Source: Neobacillus sp. DY30 (GTDB lineage Bacteria > Bacillota > Bacilli > Bacillales > Cytobacillaceae). Taken from it: a DNA stretch of 64,000 bases. The stretch is from assembly GCF_030123065.1 (NCBI RefSeq), contig NZ_CP126093.1, forward strand, positions 1,182,001-1,246,000, written 5' to 3'. Below the pieces are notes generated by a model, which saw only the letters and a program-made list of their open reading frames with translations, did not search any database and was not told where the DNA came from. The position numbers were made by a program, and so were the translations under genes. This document shows, one piece after another, positions 9,339 through 17,846 of the stretch (position 1 is the stretch's first letter; every line of letters starts with the position of its first letter).

Positions 9339-9998
9339 ATGACGTTAGACTATTTTACGTCTATTCTAGTACCAATGCTTGAAGGTGCACAGATGACCGT
9401 TCTGTTGTTTGTTATTGCAATTATCGTCTCTGTACCACTTGGCTTCCTGTTGACACTTGCCGTTAAAAGCAATTTAAAGCCTCTATCCTTACTGGCTCAG
9501 GGCTATATTTATGTTATGAGGGGGACTCCTCTTTTACTACAATTGTTGTTAATCTGCTTCGGGCTGCCGATGCTGCCTGTAGTCGGGGAATATTTAGTAT
9601 TAGATCGCTTTGTGGCAGCATGTTTGGGATTTGTTTTAAACTATGCAGCCTATTTTGCAGAGATTTTCCGCGGCGGTCTTTTGGCGATTGATAAAGGACA
9701 ATATGAGGCGTCACAGGTTCTTGGTTTAAGCAAATGGCAGACAACCACAAGGATTATTTTACCGCAAATGTTCCGTGTCACACTTCCGGCTATTGCAAAT
9801 GAATCGGTAACACTTGTTAAGGATACGGCTTTACTCTATGCTGTGGCAGTTCCAGAGTTGCTGCACTACGCTCAAACTGCTGTAAACCGAGACTTTACCA
9901 TCGTGCCATTTTTTATTGCTGGAATAATTTATCTCATTATGACACTCGTTCTAACCTTTATTTTTAAAGGAATTGAAAGAAGATACAAATTTGAATAA
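9339..9998 (+). CDS. Amino-acid ABC transporter permease
   Basis: This 219-residue membrane protein belongs to the HisMQ/GlnP class: about five helices, the FRGGLLAIDKGQYEASQVLGLS EAA-type loop (about residues 110-131) that contacts the ATPase, and YVMRGTPLLLQLL near residue 60. The in-frame TTG 21 bp upstream was rejected because GGAGGAG (9326-9332) is placed for the ATG at 9339. Only one permease gene is present, so the transporter probably uses a homodimeric channel. Confidence 0.88.
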   Translation: MTLDYFTSILVPMLEGAQMTVLLFVIAIIVSVPLGFLLTLAVKSNLKPLSLLAQGYIYVMRGTPLLLQLLLICFGLPMLPVVGEYLVLDRFVAACLGFVLNYAAYFAEIFRGGLLAIDKGQYEASQVLGLSKWQTTTRIILPQMFRVTLPAIANESVTLVKDTALLYAVAVPELLHYAQTAVNRDFTIVPFFIAGIIYLIMTLVLTFIFKGIERRYKFE

Positions 9999-10013
9999 AA
10001 AGGATTGGTAAAT

Positions 10014-10760
10014 GTGGCAATCATTGAAATATCCAACCTGAAAAAATCGTTTGGTAAGCTGGATGTTCTAAAACAGATTACCTTTGATGTTAATAAAAAT
10101 GATGTAATAGCTGTAATCGGCCCATCTGGATCAGGAAAAAGTACAATGCTCCGCAGCTTGGTTCACTTGGAAGAAATAAATGGAGGGAGCATTACCATTG
10201 ATGGTGATTCCTTCGTTAAAGATGGGGTCTACGCAAAACCGCAGGAAATCAAAAAGATTACTTCAAAAATGGGAATGGTCTTCCAGCATTTTAATCTATT
10301 TCCGCATTTGACGGTTAAAGAGAATCTAGAACTGCCTCCTAAATTAGTAAAGAATGAGCCGTTTGAAGTGATTCAGCAAAGAAGCAATGAATTATTGAGA
10401 AAAGTTGGTCTTACCGAAAGAGCCGATGCGTATCCTGCAAATCTATCAGGCGGTCAAAAACAACGGGTGGCTATCGCAAGAGCTTTAATGATGAACCCTG
10501 AAATCCTTTTATTTGATGAGCCAACTTCTGCGCTGGACCCTGAATTGACAGGGGAAGTTTTAGAGGTAATAAAGGCACTTGCCGAAGAGCAGATGACAAT
10601 GTTGGTCGTTACACATGAAATGGGTTTTGCTAAGGAAGTAGCAAACCGGGTTATATTCATGGATAACGGCGAAATTATTGAAAGCGGCCACCCTTCAGAA
10701 TTGTTTACAAACCCTCAGAATGAAAGGACAAAAGCCTTCTTAAGCAGAAGCTTGAAATAA
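10014..10760 (+). CDS. Amino-acid ABC transporter ATP-binding protein
   Basis: This 248-residue ATPase shows Walker [11 protein letters not shown]-loop MVFQHFNLF, signature [15 protein letters not shown], Walker [16 protein letters not shown] and switch histidine VTHEMGF, all as in GlnQ/HisP-type import ATPases. A TTG at 10005 is in frame but abuts the AAAAAGGA ribosome binding site; the GTG at 10014 is correctly spaced and is the more likely start. It energises the permease just upstream. A strong hairpin closes the operon. Confidence 0.88.
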   Translation: MAIIEISNLKKSFGKLDVLKQITFDVNKNDVIAVIGPSGSGKSTMLRSLVHLEEINGGSITIDGDSFVKDGVYAKPQEIKKITSKMGMVFQHFNLFPHLTVKENLELPPKLVKNEPFEVIQQRSNELLRKVGLTERADAYPANLSGGQKQRVAIARALMMNPEILLFDEPTSALDPELTGEVLEVIKALAEEQMTMLVVTHEMGFAKEVANRVIFMDNGEIIESGHPSELFTNPQNERTKAFLSRSLK

Positions 10761-10765
10761 TATGA

Positions 10766-10810
10766 ACACAAAAAGGATACAGTCATTAGAGGCTGTATCC
10801 TTTTATGTGT
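10766..10810. terminator. Bidirectional terminator between importer operon and VOC gene
   Basis: Long stem ACACAAAAAGGATACAG / CTGTATCCTTTTATGTGT, with a T run in the plus direction and an A run serving the convergent minus-strand gene. Confidence 0.8.
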
Positions 10811-10815
10811 GAAAA

Positions 10816-11244
10816 TTAACTTCCGTATTCTCCGCTATCATGGCTGATTTGCCAATGGATACCGAATTTATCTGTTACTTGACCATAGAGTTTTGCCCAG
10901 AAGGTTTCTTGGAGCTCCATCGTCACCTTTCCGCCTTCTTTTAATTGATCATACCATGATTGAATATCATCCAAATTTTTGCTTACGAGGGCAAGTGTTA
11001 CATTATTACCTTCAATAAATGGTGACCCAGGGAAGTTATCAGAAAACATGACATTGCTGCCATCAATGTTAAGTCGTGTATGCATGACTAAATCTTTTAC
11101 TTCCTCTGGCATTTGATAATCTGGATGTTGCGGTGAGTCACCAAAGGTCATGATATTTGGTGTGTCTGTCTTAAAAACCTTCGCATAAAATTCTACTGCT
11201 TGGCGCGTATTTCCATTAAAAACTAGATAAGCATTTACTGGCAT
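10816..11244 (-). CDS. VOC (glyoxalase/PhnB-like) family protein
   Basis: This 142-residue protein has the paired beta-alpha-beta-beta-beta modules of the vicinal-oxygen-chelate fold. It most resembles the PhnB/YjdN subgroup: VFNGNTRQAVEFYAKVF at the start and WAKLYGQVTDKFGIHWQIS at the end. Such proteins are often annotated as glyoxalase-like or as 3-demethylubiquinone methyltransferase-like, but the real reaction is usually unknown. It is a single-gene unit convergent with the amino-acid importer. Confidence 0.8.
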   Translation of the reverse strand: MPVNAYLVFNGNTRQAVEFYAKVFKTDTPNIMTFGDSPQHPDYQMPEEVKDLVMHTRLNIDGSNVMFSDNFPGSPFIEGNNVTLALVSKNLDDIQSWYDQLKEGGKVTMELQETFWAKLYGQVTDKFGIHWQISHDSGEYGS

Positions 11245-11371
11245 TTACTTCACTCCTCTAAAATGGCTATGTACAAATTTCATTCTCTCCGTTTAATTCT
11301 ATATTAGACTGTCTTTATCCTTTTTTGTACTCTAAGTTTGAGTAATTACTATCAATGGTTTGTAAATTTGA

Positions 11372-12493
11372 TTATTCTATAATACCAGTACTCATAACCT
11401 CGACCTTAACATTCACATCAAAGGCCATTTCGGGATAAAGCTTTAGCCATTCTTTATAGGTATCCTTAGTATGAAGTCTGGTGGCTTTATATCGAACACC
11501 AAATCCTAAAGGATCCACTTCATTTTCCTGGAACTTTTTAAGGAGGGCTGTTATGTCTTTTTTTGCAACCTCACTCGCATGCTTACTAAAGGTACTAAGG
11601 TCTTTTATATTCATTCCCTGGTTCGATTCCTCAATAATCCCCTCCATCGTAACATCCATTTTTAAGACCGGTTTCTGTTTTGGTTTTGTAATTATTTTAA
11701 AATTTGTTTTTGCTGTATCGATGGAAACGGTATACTGAAGATCATCCCTTTTTACCGTTAAATCCGTCCTTTGAACGTTATTCAACAACAGATTGCATAT
11801 TTTAGTCTCCATAGGGGTCAGTTTAAAAGGATCTTTATTTTTAGCAAGAAGGACTGAACTATTTACAATAATTTTCTTTTTGTCTTTGCTAGAAGTTAAA
11901 ACTGGTAAAATTGGATCTATTCCCGTCTCTAGCATTCTCCGCCTAAGGTCAAAAAGAAAAGTAGTCACAATATAAGAACTTTCAACCCCATTTTGATCAA
12001 ATAGATTAAATAAGGCATGGGAGCCAGCCATTTCGGACGAGGGCTCTGCCTTTAAAACACTTTCAGCATTTGGTGTCCCAACTGCTACCCAGGAGATTCT
12101 CTGAATGTCCCTTCTTCGGACAAAAATGTCCAACACCTCCGTTAAGTCATGGTGAAGAATTTCCTTTCCTAATACAATCACCTTTGCATGGCCAAAATCG
12201 ATTTCTTTATCCACATGTGTCTTTAACAGGCGAATGGCTGCGGCGATGGATTCACTTTCCTTCGTCAGGTAAGTATATTCTGTTCCTGATTGTTTTAGAG
12301 AACCAGAGGGAACTGCAAGTTTAAGGATGATCTTGTAAGGTTTCTTTTCGTTATCCGTATGATCAATCCCAATGGACATAACGAAAATTCTTTTGTCGAT
12401 GTCTTTAAATCCACATCCAGATTGAAGGATCAGCAATAGTGCAAGTAGGGTTGCGATAAAGGGTTTTCCTAAACGACTTACGATAATCTTCAA
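11372..12493 (-). CDS. Spore germination receptor lipoprotein, Ger(x)C family
   Basis: This 373-residue protein starts with a lipoprotein signal (LLALLLILQSGC, Cys27) followed by GFKDIDKRIFVMSIGID, the hallmark opening of GerAC-type proteins. The C-terminal domain fits the GerAC fold. The ATG overlaps the stop of the upstream gerXB gene by 4 bp. With gerXA and gerXB it would form one nutrient germinant receptor in the spore inner membrane; the C subunit is the outer-leaflet lipoprotein. The germinant cannot be predicted. Confidence 0.9.
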   Translation of the reverse strand: MKIIVSRLGKPFIATLLALLLILQSGCGFKDIDKRIFVMSIGIDHTDNEKKPYKIILKLAVPSGSLKQSGTEYTYLTKESESIAAAIRLLKTHVDKEIDFGHAKVIVLGKEILHHDLTEVLDIFVRRRDIQRISWVAVGTPNAESVLKAEPSSEMAGSHALFNLFDQNGVESSYIVTTFLFDLRRRMLETGIDPILPVLTSSKDKKKIIVNSSVLLAKNKDPFKLTPMETKICNLLLNNVQRTDLTVKRDDLQYTVSIDTAKTNFKIITKPKQKPVLKMDVTMEGIIEESNQGMNIKDLSTFSKHASEVAKKDITALLKKFQENEVDPLGFGVRYKATRLHTKDTYKEWLKLYPEMAFDVNVKVEVMSTGIIE

Positions 12494-13584
12494 ACCTTAG
12501 CCCTCCTTTTAATCATCCAAAAAAGGCCAAACATGAAAAAGAATGAACAGAGCAGGTAATTCAGAAAATAGCTTGAAAACTTTAGAAGTTGGTATTCCGT
12601 TAGATAGGTAACACTTTGCAAGCCTCCCAGCCAGAAAAGCCCAATAAAAAGAAAAGGAGTAAGGTTATGTTTGTGCATTGTCATTTTTTTGAACCAAATA
12701 ATGCTTTTTAGCAGCTCTAAGGTAACATGCCAGTGTATCAGAACGCTGAGAAAAGAAATGGCCAAGTACAGGAGCAAGAAGATATAAAGCACCCGTTCCA
12801 CAATAAAAAGTTCTAATCGAAGTGTATCACTGGTTGTAATCCATGGGTAAACCACGTGTTCGACCGCATTAAATCCGAGCATGCCAATTGGGATAAAATA
12901 TGTAGTAACAAACGTTGCTCCCCCAATGAACGCTATAAAGAGCATGTTTTTCCAGTTAATTCGCTGATCTCTTTTAAAGAGGCGATTAAAGATGACGAGA
13001 TTAAATCCACCTAATAATAAATAGATAGAAGCGGCGATTGCTGAAAAACTAGGGTAGTGATTGATATACATTAGCGATTCTTTGATAAAATCCAATTTCA
13101 ACTCAGGGGCTGTGTATGCTTTGAGTGTAATAACAAAAATAAAAGGCAGACAGCATAACAGAACGGTCTCAATCGTAAAAAGGACACTCTTGCTTTTCAT
13201 CAAGATGCCATAGGAGAGAAACGCCAAGAAGGTGGCTGAGATCCAGGGCAAAGGCATATCTGGGGTTAGAAACCTTTTTAATAAAAAGGAGAATGTCACT
13301 AATGTAATAAGGCCTGCGATATACCAAGTGCAGGAAGTGACAAATATAATCGTAAAAGATAACCACCGGGGTAGATACCTCTTAGTTAAGTCGGGAAGAC
13401 CTTTGCCAGGGAATAAGTTAAAAAAACGGGTACAAAGATAGCAGAAAACCAATCCTAAAAAAAAGGAAATAATCATGGAATTGATTGCCCCCTCCGTCCT
13501 TTGTGATATAAGAATCTTTGGGACTGAGGCGACAACATTGGCTACCATATTAACAAAGACAAGGTAAAAAAAGTAACGGTTCAT
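12490..13584 (-). CDS. Spore germination receptor permease subunit, GerAB family
   Basis: This 364-residue membrane protein has about ten helices and belongs to the GerAB/APC-type transporter family, the subunit thought to bind the germinant. It overlaps gerXA by 4 bp upstream and gerXC by 4 bp downstream, so the three are translationally coupled. Length is normal for the family. The few charged loops (RRAKV tail, SLMYINHYPSF) give no ligand clue. Confidence 0.9.
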   Translation of the reverse strand: MNRYFFYLVFVNMVANVVASVPKILISQRTEGAINSMIISFFLGLVFCYLCTRFFNLFPGKGLPDLTKRYLPRWLSFTIIFVTSCTWYIAGLITLVTFSFLLKRFLTPDMPLPWISATFLAFLSYGILMKSKSVLFTIETVLLCCLPFIFVITLKAYTAPELKLDFIKESLMYINHYPSFSAIAASIYLLLGGFNLVIFNRLFKRDQRINWKNMLFIAFIGGATFVTTYFIPIGMLGFNAVEHVVYPWITTSDTLRLELFIVERVLYIFLLLYLAISFLSVLIHWHVTLELLKSIIWFKKMTMHKHNLTPFLFIGLFWLGGLQSVTYLTEYQLLKFSSYFLNYLLCSFFFMFGLFWMIKRRAKV

Positions 13585-14948
13585 GTGGAAGTCCTCTCCG
13601 TTTCTGTTCGCTTGCTCTGAAGGTAGATTTTAAAATAGGGTTCTCCGAAGCTATTCAATTGCGATAAATACATTAGTAATCCTATTAGCCCAAATAACAA
13701 ACCCGCCAGACCAGCAAAACTGGAGATAGCAAGGAGAATAAACCGAACCACTCGTATGGCAAAACTCATTTCGTTGATCGGTATGACAAAGGTTGATATC
13801 GCCACGGCGCCAACAATAATAATCATGATATTAGAAGCCAAGGCCGCTTCTGTTGCAGCCTGTCCCAAAATTAACCCTCCAACCGTTGTCGCTGTACCAG
13901 TGACGGCCTTAGGCAGGCGTATACTGGCCTCTGTTAAAAGTTCCATGAAAACCAGTAAAAAGAGAACCTCAATAAACGATGGGTATGGGACGCCAATCCG
14001 GCTGCCTGCTACGGACAGGGCAAGCTCCACTCGGAACACCTCGGGATTGTAGGAGGTAGCTGCAACGTATAATCCTGGCAGGGTTAGGCAGGCAAACAAT
14101 CCAAAATAACGAAGTAGCTTTAAAAATTTCGTAATCCAATAAGATCCGTATTTATCATCCATTGAAGACATAAAATCAAAAAAGACGGCAGGTGCAAGGA
14201 CGGTAGTGTGACTGCCATCCAGTAAAAGAATAACTTTGCCTCCTGCGAGATTATAAACGACACGGTCAGTGCGCTCTGTCATCATCATGATTGGCATTAA
14301 GGAGCGTTTTTTATCGTTTAATAAGCGGTTCAACTCCATTGTTGACTGGACAGTTTGGGGTTTAATGGAATTAAGTTTACTTTTAATGTTTTCTAAGACT
14401 TCATCTAGGACAACTTCTGCATCATATAGAATGGCCAAGGTTAGATGTGTCTTTTCGCCAATATCCATCGTCTCTATTTTAAGCGAGGACTTGTGGTAGC
14501 GTTGGCGAATCAGATTGATATTGGTTACAATATCCTCACTAAGAGATAATTGTGGTCCTTGAATTGTAGGCTCTATCAATGATTCTAAAACGGTATCTGA
14601 GTTAACTTTTTTTATATCCAATAAGAGGAGTTGATTCCGAATCGCAACGATCACACTTCCCTTGGTCAAATCAAGCAGAATTTGTTCTTTTGCTTTAATT
14701 TCTTGCAGGTTTGGCAGAGAGCTTAAATAAGCGGCTACATGCCGGTCATTTCCCAATTCAAAGAAAGGTTTAATGACTAGCTGCTGGAGTTGTGCTCCAT
14801 CCACAACCGTTTTGATGTATAAAAGCTCTGTATGTTTTTCATCAATATGTAATGGTTTGTATACCAAATCAAAGGATGGCTTTAATTCCTCTGATAACCA
14901 GTCCAAGGTCTCCCGGATATTCCCCTTATTCTGTTTCTCAAAACTCAT
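13581..14948 (-). CDS. Spore germination receptor subunit, GerAA family
   Basis: This 455-residue protein has a soluble N-terminal domain (about 1-240) with the family motifs VVIAIRNQLLLLDIK-like and NLAGGKVILLLDGSHTTVLAPAVFFDF, followed by about five membrane helices including the conserved LPGLYVAATSYNPEVFR segment. It is slightly shorter than B. subtilis GerAA. GGAGGTGA precedes an ATG (14948); a TTG one codon earlier is possible. It is the first gene of the gerXA-XB-XC operon, expected to be transcribed in the forespore under sigma-G. Confidence 0.9.
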   Translation of the reverse strand: MSFEKQNKGNIRETLDWLSEELKPSFDLVYKPLHIDEKHTELLYIKTVVDGAQLQQLVIKPFFELGNDRHVAAYLSSLPNLQEIKAKEQILLDLTKGSVIVAIRNQLLLLDIKKVNSDTVLESLIEPTIQGPQLSLSEDIVTNINLIRQRYHKSSLKIETMDIGEKTHLTLAILYDAEVVLDEVLENIKSKLNSIKPQTVQSTMELNRLLNDKKRSLMPIMMMTERTDRVVYNLAGGKVILLLDGSHTTVLAPAVFFDFMSSMDDKYGSYWITKFLKLLRYFGLFACLTLPGLYVAATSYNPEVFRVELALSVAGSRIGVPYPSFIEVLFLLVFMELLTEASIRLPKAVTGTATTVGGLILGQAATEAALASNIMIIIVGAVAISTFVIPINEMSFAIRVVRFILLAISSFAGLAGLLFGLIGLLMYLSQLNSFGEPYFKIYLQSKRTETERTST

Positions 14949-15027
14949 CAAATCTCACCTCCTAATCGGTTTATCCCTCAGTTATCAGCAATTTGCATGT
15001 TTTTGTAGAAGAAGGGAATTTTAGGTT

Positions 15028-15056
15028 TATCTTGTCCTCAATGGCAATCATCATAC
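15028..15056 (-). promoter_or_regulatory. Possible sigma-G promoter for gerXA-XB-XC
   Basis: On the minus strand GTATG (fits the -35 GHATR) is followed after 17 bp by CAAGATA (two mismatches to the -10 CATWHTA). It lies about 80 bp upstream of gerXA. Position and regulon fit; the -10 match is weak. Confidence 0.25.
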
Positions 15057-15169
15057 ACATTACTAGCAGGTTGTTAGGGGCACATTTTTTTGTTATGGTG
15101 AAAACGTTAGTAGAAACAAAAGATAATAATAATGTTAAATCCGGAATGTTAAGAAAGAAGGAATGAGTA

Positions 15170-15697
15170 GTGACTTTTCAGGTGAAAGAAACGATGATTT
15201 CAGAATCAAAAATTAAACAAAGAGTAAAAGAATTAGCTGAGGAAATTGAAAGAGATTTTAACAATGAAGATATTATGTTAATCGTTGTACTTAAAGGGTC
15301 TTTTGTATTCGCAGCCGACTTGATTCGTGAAATGAAAGGGAATATCAACGTCGATTTCATTTCAGTTTCTAGCTACAGCAATCAAACAGAAACAACCGGA
15401 AAAGTGAAGCTATTAAAAGATCTTGATGAAGATATCACGAATAAAAATGTTGTTGTAGTTGAAGATATTATAGATAGCGGGTTGACACTACATTTTTTGA
15501 GAGATCATTTGAATATGCACAAACCAAAACGGATTAAAATATGTACACTCTTAGACAAGCCTGAAAGAAGAAGAGTGGATTTACCGGTCGACTATGTTGG
15601 CTTTGTCATCCCAGATGAATTCATCGTGGGTTATGGAATCGATTACGCACAAAAGTATAGAAATTTACCTTATATTGCCACGGTGGAAGAGGTTTAG
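15170..15697 (+). CDS. hpt: Hypoxanthine phosphoribosyltransferase
   Basis: This 175-residue enzyme converts hypoxanthine (and probably guanine) plus PRPP to the nucleotide. The PRPP-binding loop is VVVEDIIDSGLTL (about residues 97-109); also present are VLKGSFVFAADLIR, the flexible-loop region SSYSNQTETTGKVK and the C-terminal VPVDYVGF-like and GYGIDYAQKYRNLPYI motifs. The start is GTG with AGAAGGA seven bases upstream. In bacilli the main hprT sits between tilS and ftsH; this locus is different, so it may be a second copy. A small acidic protein gene follows 32 bp downstream. Confidence 0.85.
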   Translation: MTFQVKETMISESKIKQRVKELAEEIERDFNNEDIMLIVVLKGSFVFAADLIREMKGNINVDFISVSSYSNQTETTGKVKLLKDLDEDITNKNVVVVEDIIDSGLTLHFLRDHLNMHKPKRIKICTLLDKPERRRVDLPVDYVGFVIPDEFIVGYGIDYAQKYRNLPYIATVEEV

Positions 15698-15729
15698 TTT
15701 TCCTGCATCTAAAGAGGAGGTTTTCTATT

Positions 15730-15960
15730 TTGACTGCAAATATTTTTAAAGGAAAGAATGAAGAAGAAAAAAATAACCTTGAGGAAATTCTTGAACATTC
15801 GATTGAAGTAGAAGAAGATCTCATGAGGACCTACCTAATTACAGCGGAGCGGATTCACGATAATGATGAATTAAAGGAGCGCCTCGAAAACTTTGCAGAA
15901 GGAAATGCAAAAAGAACAAAACAGCTGATCGATGAATTGAAGGATAGTAAAGAGAAATAA
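15730..15960 (+). CDS. Small acidic helical protein of unknown function (76 aa)
   Basis: The 76-residue protein is rich in Glu, Lys and Asp with heptad-like hydrophobic spacing (LEEILEHSIEVEEDLMRTYLITAERI). This suggests a soluble helical hairpin, perhaps ferritin-like in shape but too short for metal ligands to be assigned. It starts at TTG, chosen because GAGGAGG lies nine bases upstream and no ATG is available. It follows hpt by 32 bp and is closed by a terminator, so the two are probably one transcript. Function unknown. Confidence 0.7.
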   Translation: MTANIFKGKNEEEKNNLEEILEHSIEVEEDLMRTYLITAERIHDNDELKERLENFAEGNAKRTKQLIDELKDSKEK

Positions 15961-15967
15961 AAAGAAG

Positions 15968-16000
15968 CTGTGGGAAATGAATATGCTCCCACAGTTTTTT
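15968..16000 (+). terminator. Intrinsic terminator after hpt unit
   Basis: Stem CTGTGGGA / TCCCACAG followed by TTTTTT. Confidence 0.85.
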
Positions 16001-16107
16001 GTTTTCCGCTGGATATTTGTTAAAAAACTAAAAGTGATTCAAATCATGTATGTTGCTTTAAAAGTGTGATTTAATGAAGGTAAAGGAATGGTTAGGAGGT
16101 ATAGTCC

Positions 16108-17028
16108 ATGGGTATAAACGAAATACCTTCTAGTGAAAAAGGGAATTCACCTTTTTTAAATACTTCTGCCTTGTTAAAAGATTTAAAAGCACTTTTTAAG
16201 GCTGGTGTATTATTTGCCAATGTTCTACCGGTATTTACAGGATTCTGGTTAGCTAATTATTTTACTGGGAATTCTTTTGTAGATAACTTGGGATTATTCC
16301 TCTTGACAATCATTGGCAGTACATTGGTAATGGCTGGAGCGCTTATCCTAAATAATTGGTACGATGTTGATATTGATACGATAATGGAACGAACAAAAAA
16401 TCGACCAACCGTAACAGGAAATATTCCTCTTAAAATTGTGTTAAAAATGGGGATTTTCTTTACCATAATTGGGTTCATGATGTTACTATTTACCACCATC
16501 GAAGCCGCCATTTACGGTTTCATTGGTTGGTTCACGTATGTGTTTTTATATACGATGTGGTCAAAACGAAGATATACGTTTAATACAATTATCGGGAGTG
16601 TATCGGGTGCGGTAACACCGTTAATCGGTTGGGCAGCAATAGAATCCAGCTTGCACATCGTTCCCATCATATTATTTTTGATCTTATTTATTTTTCAAAT
16701 GCCGCATACTTTTGCGATTGCGATGAGGAAATGTGAAGAATATAAGGCCGCTGGGGTTGCAATGCTTCCAGTGGTACGTGGATTTAAAATTACAAAAGTG
16801 CAAATTATCATTTATGTGGCCTGCCTGCTGCCATTCCCATTTTTTTTAACTTCACTCGGTTCCATGTTTATAGTGATTGCGACTATCTTGAATGTGGGGT
16901 GGTTAGCTGTAAGTATCGCTGGTTTTTTTTCCAAGAATGACCTTAAGTGGGCCTATGTAATATTTTTGTATTCCGTAAATTATATAATGGTACTATTTTT
17001 GTTAATGGTTATAGTTACTATTATTTAA
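16108..17028 (+). CDS. ctaB: Heme O synthase (protoheme IX farnesyltransferase)
   Basis: This 306-residue membrane protein of the UbiA superfamily attaches a farnesyl group to heme B to make heme O. The first Asp-rich motif NNWYDVDIDTIMERTKNRPTVTG (about residues 91-113, quoted from its two halves) and the YTMWSKRRYTFNTIIGSVSGA loop region are diagnostic of CtaB; about eight or nine helices are visible. AGGAGG precedes the ATG. It is monocistronic with its own terminator, but sits just upstream of a heme-copper enzyme operon, whose heme it may supply. A second ctaB in the ctaA-ctaB-ctaC region elsewhere would be usual for a bacillus. Confidence 0.9.
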   Translation: MGINEIPSSEKGNSPFLNTSALLKDLKALFKAGVLFANVLPVFTGFWLANYFTGNSFVDNLGLFLLTIIGSTLVMAGALILNNWYDVDIDTIMERTKNRPTVTGNIPLKIVLKMGIFFTIIGFMMLLFTTIEAAIYGFIGWFTYVFLYTMWSKRRYTFNTIIGSVSGAVTPLIGWAAIESSLHIVPIILFLILFIFQMPHTFAIAMRKCEEYKAAGVAMLPVVRGFKITKVQIIIYVACLLPFPFFLTSLGSMFIVIATILNVGWLAVSIAGFFSKNDLKWAYVIFLYSVNYIMVLFLLMVIVTII

Positions 17029-17039
17029 TAAAGAGAGAA

Positions 17040-17084
17040 CTGCCCCTGAACTGCATTACATTTGCAGATCAGGGGCAGTTTTTT
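17040..17084 (+). terminator. Intrinsic terminator after ctaB
   Basis: Stem CTGCCCCTGA / TCAGGGGCAG with a nested CTGC/GCAG stem, followed by TTTTTT. Confidence 0.9.
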
Positions 17085-17107
17085 ATTTTAGGCTAAAAGA
17101 AAATTAC

Positions 17108-17506
17108 CATGGTTTATCTGGGTCAGATTGTGCCGGTAATTTGGGGAGGCATGATTTATCGGCACTATCCGGGTCAGATTGTGCCGGTAATTTGAGGAGG
17201 CATGATTTATCAGCACTATCCGGGTCAGATTGTGCCGGTAATTTGGGGAGGCATGATTTATCGGCACTATCCGGGTCAGATTGTGCCGGTAATTTGGGGA
17301 GGCATGATTTATCGGCACTATCCGGGTCAGATTGTGCCGGTAATTTGGGGAGGCATGATTTATCAGCACTATCCGGGTCAGATTGTGCCGGTAATTTGGG
17401 GAGGCATGATTTATCAGTACTATCTCGGTCTGATTGTTCCGTTAATCTGTGGAGCTATGATTTATCGGCACTATCCCGCCGTAATTGTTCCTGTAATTTG
17501 GGGGCC
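17108..17506. repeat. Tandem 51-bp repeat array A (about 8 units)
   Basis: Units begin at 17108 (42 bp, internally shortened), 17150, 17201, 17252, 17303, 17354, 17405 and 17456. Central units are almost identical; the last two are diverged. Each unit carries an inverted pair TTATCGGCAC and GTGCCGGTAA separated by 15 nt, which pairs fully in RNA with one G-U. Because 51 is a multiple of three, the array is open in several frames on both strands, but I see no sign of translation. It lies between the ctaB terminator and the heme-copper operon promoter. The unit is about 80% identical to array B at 46.7 kb. Confidence 0.9.
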
Positions 17507-17608
17507 TTGGATTTTCGAGGAGCCATCGTGCCTTCCACGCAAATCAACAGAGTGCCAATATCAATATTTAGCTTTATCACAGCATATTTTTAAAAAAAAT
17601 TATGTGCC

Positions 17609-17651
17609 CGTGATGCAGTTCACTACACTGAGAATCACTCGCAATTATGAT
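17609..17651 (+). promoter_or_regulatory. Predicted Fnr/Crp-type site and promoter of the heme-copper operon
   Basis: GTGATGCAGTTCAC (17610-17623) is a dyad of GTGA-N6-TCAC followed by T, close to the TGTGA-N6-TCACT Fnr consensus of bacilli. A -10-like TATGAT lies at 17646-17651 with no good -35 element. If transcription starts near 17658, the dyad is centred at about -41.5, the classic class II activator position. Inferred, not proven. Confidence 0.45.
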
Positions 17652-17686
17652 AGAGATAAGAACAAATTAAGGGGGTTGAATTTCCA

Positions 17687-17836
17687 ATGGGAGCTGCAAA
17701 AGTGAATCACAATAAAAAGGAAGCGAAAGAGTACGAAGCACCATTAAAAGGAACATGGATTTCCGTCACAGTGGTTGGCATTGTTATTGTTGCTACGTAT
17801 CTAGTACTATATGGACTTTATATGGCGAGAATTTAA
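17687..17836 (+). CDS. Heme-copper enzyme subunit IIa-like single-helix protein (49 aa)
   Basis: This 49-residue protein has a charged N-terminus (NHNKKEAKEYEAPLKGTW) and one C-terminal membrane helix (about residues 25-46). It matches in size and position the subunit IIa that completes ba3-type oxidases, where subunit II has only one helix. GGGGG lies 12 bp before the ATG. It is the first gene of the operon, 10 bp before the CuA subunit gene. A longer open frame overlapping it comes from the upstream repeat array and is not a gene. Confidence 0.75.
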   Translation: MGAAKVNHNKKEAKEYEAPLKGTWISVTVVGIVIVATYLVLYGLYMARI

Positions 17837-17846
17837 GGGGGGATAA

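Noticed and set aside
15095..15115. cre-like sequence TGAAAACGTTAGTA upstream of hpt
   Set aside because: Two mismatches at conserved positions (W and C near the 3' end); too weak to call.
17108..17506. CRISPR array
   Set aside because: Units are directly tandem with no unique spacers, and no cas gene is in the window; the same holds for arrays B and C.
17088..17705. Long open frames on both strands across array A (repeating MIYRHYPGQIVPVIWGG and similar)
   Set aside because: They come from a 51-bp period divisible by three, occur in several frames at once, lack ribosome binding sites, and one overlaps the real subunit IIa gene.
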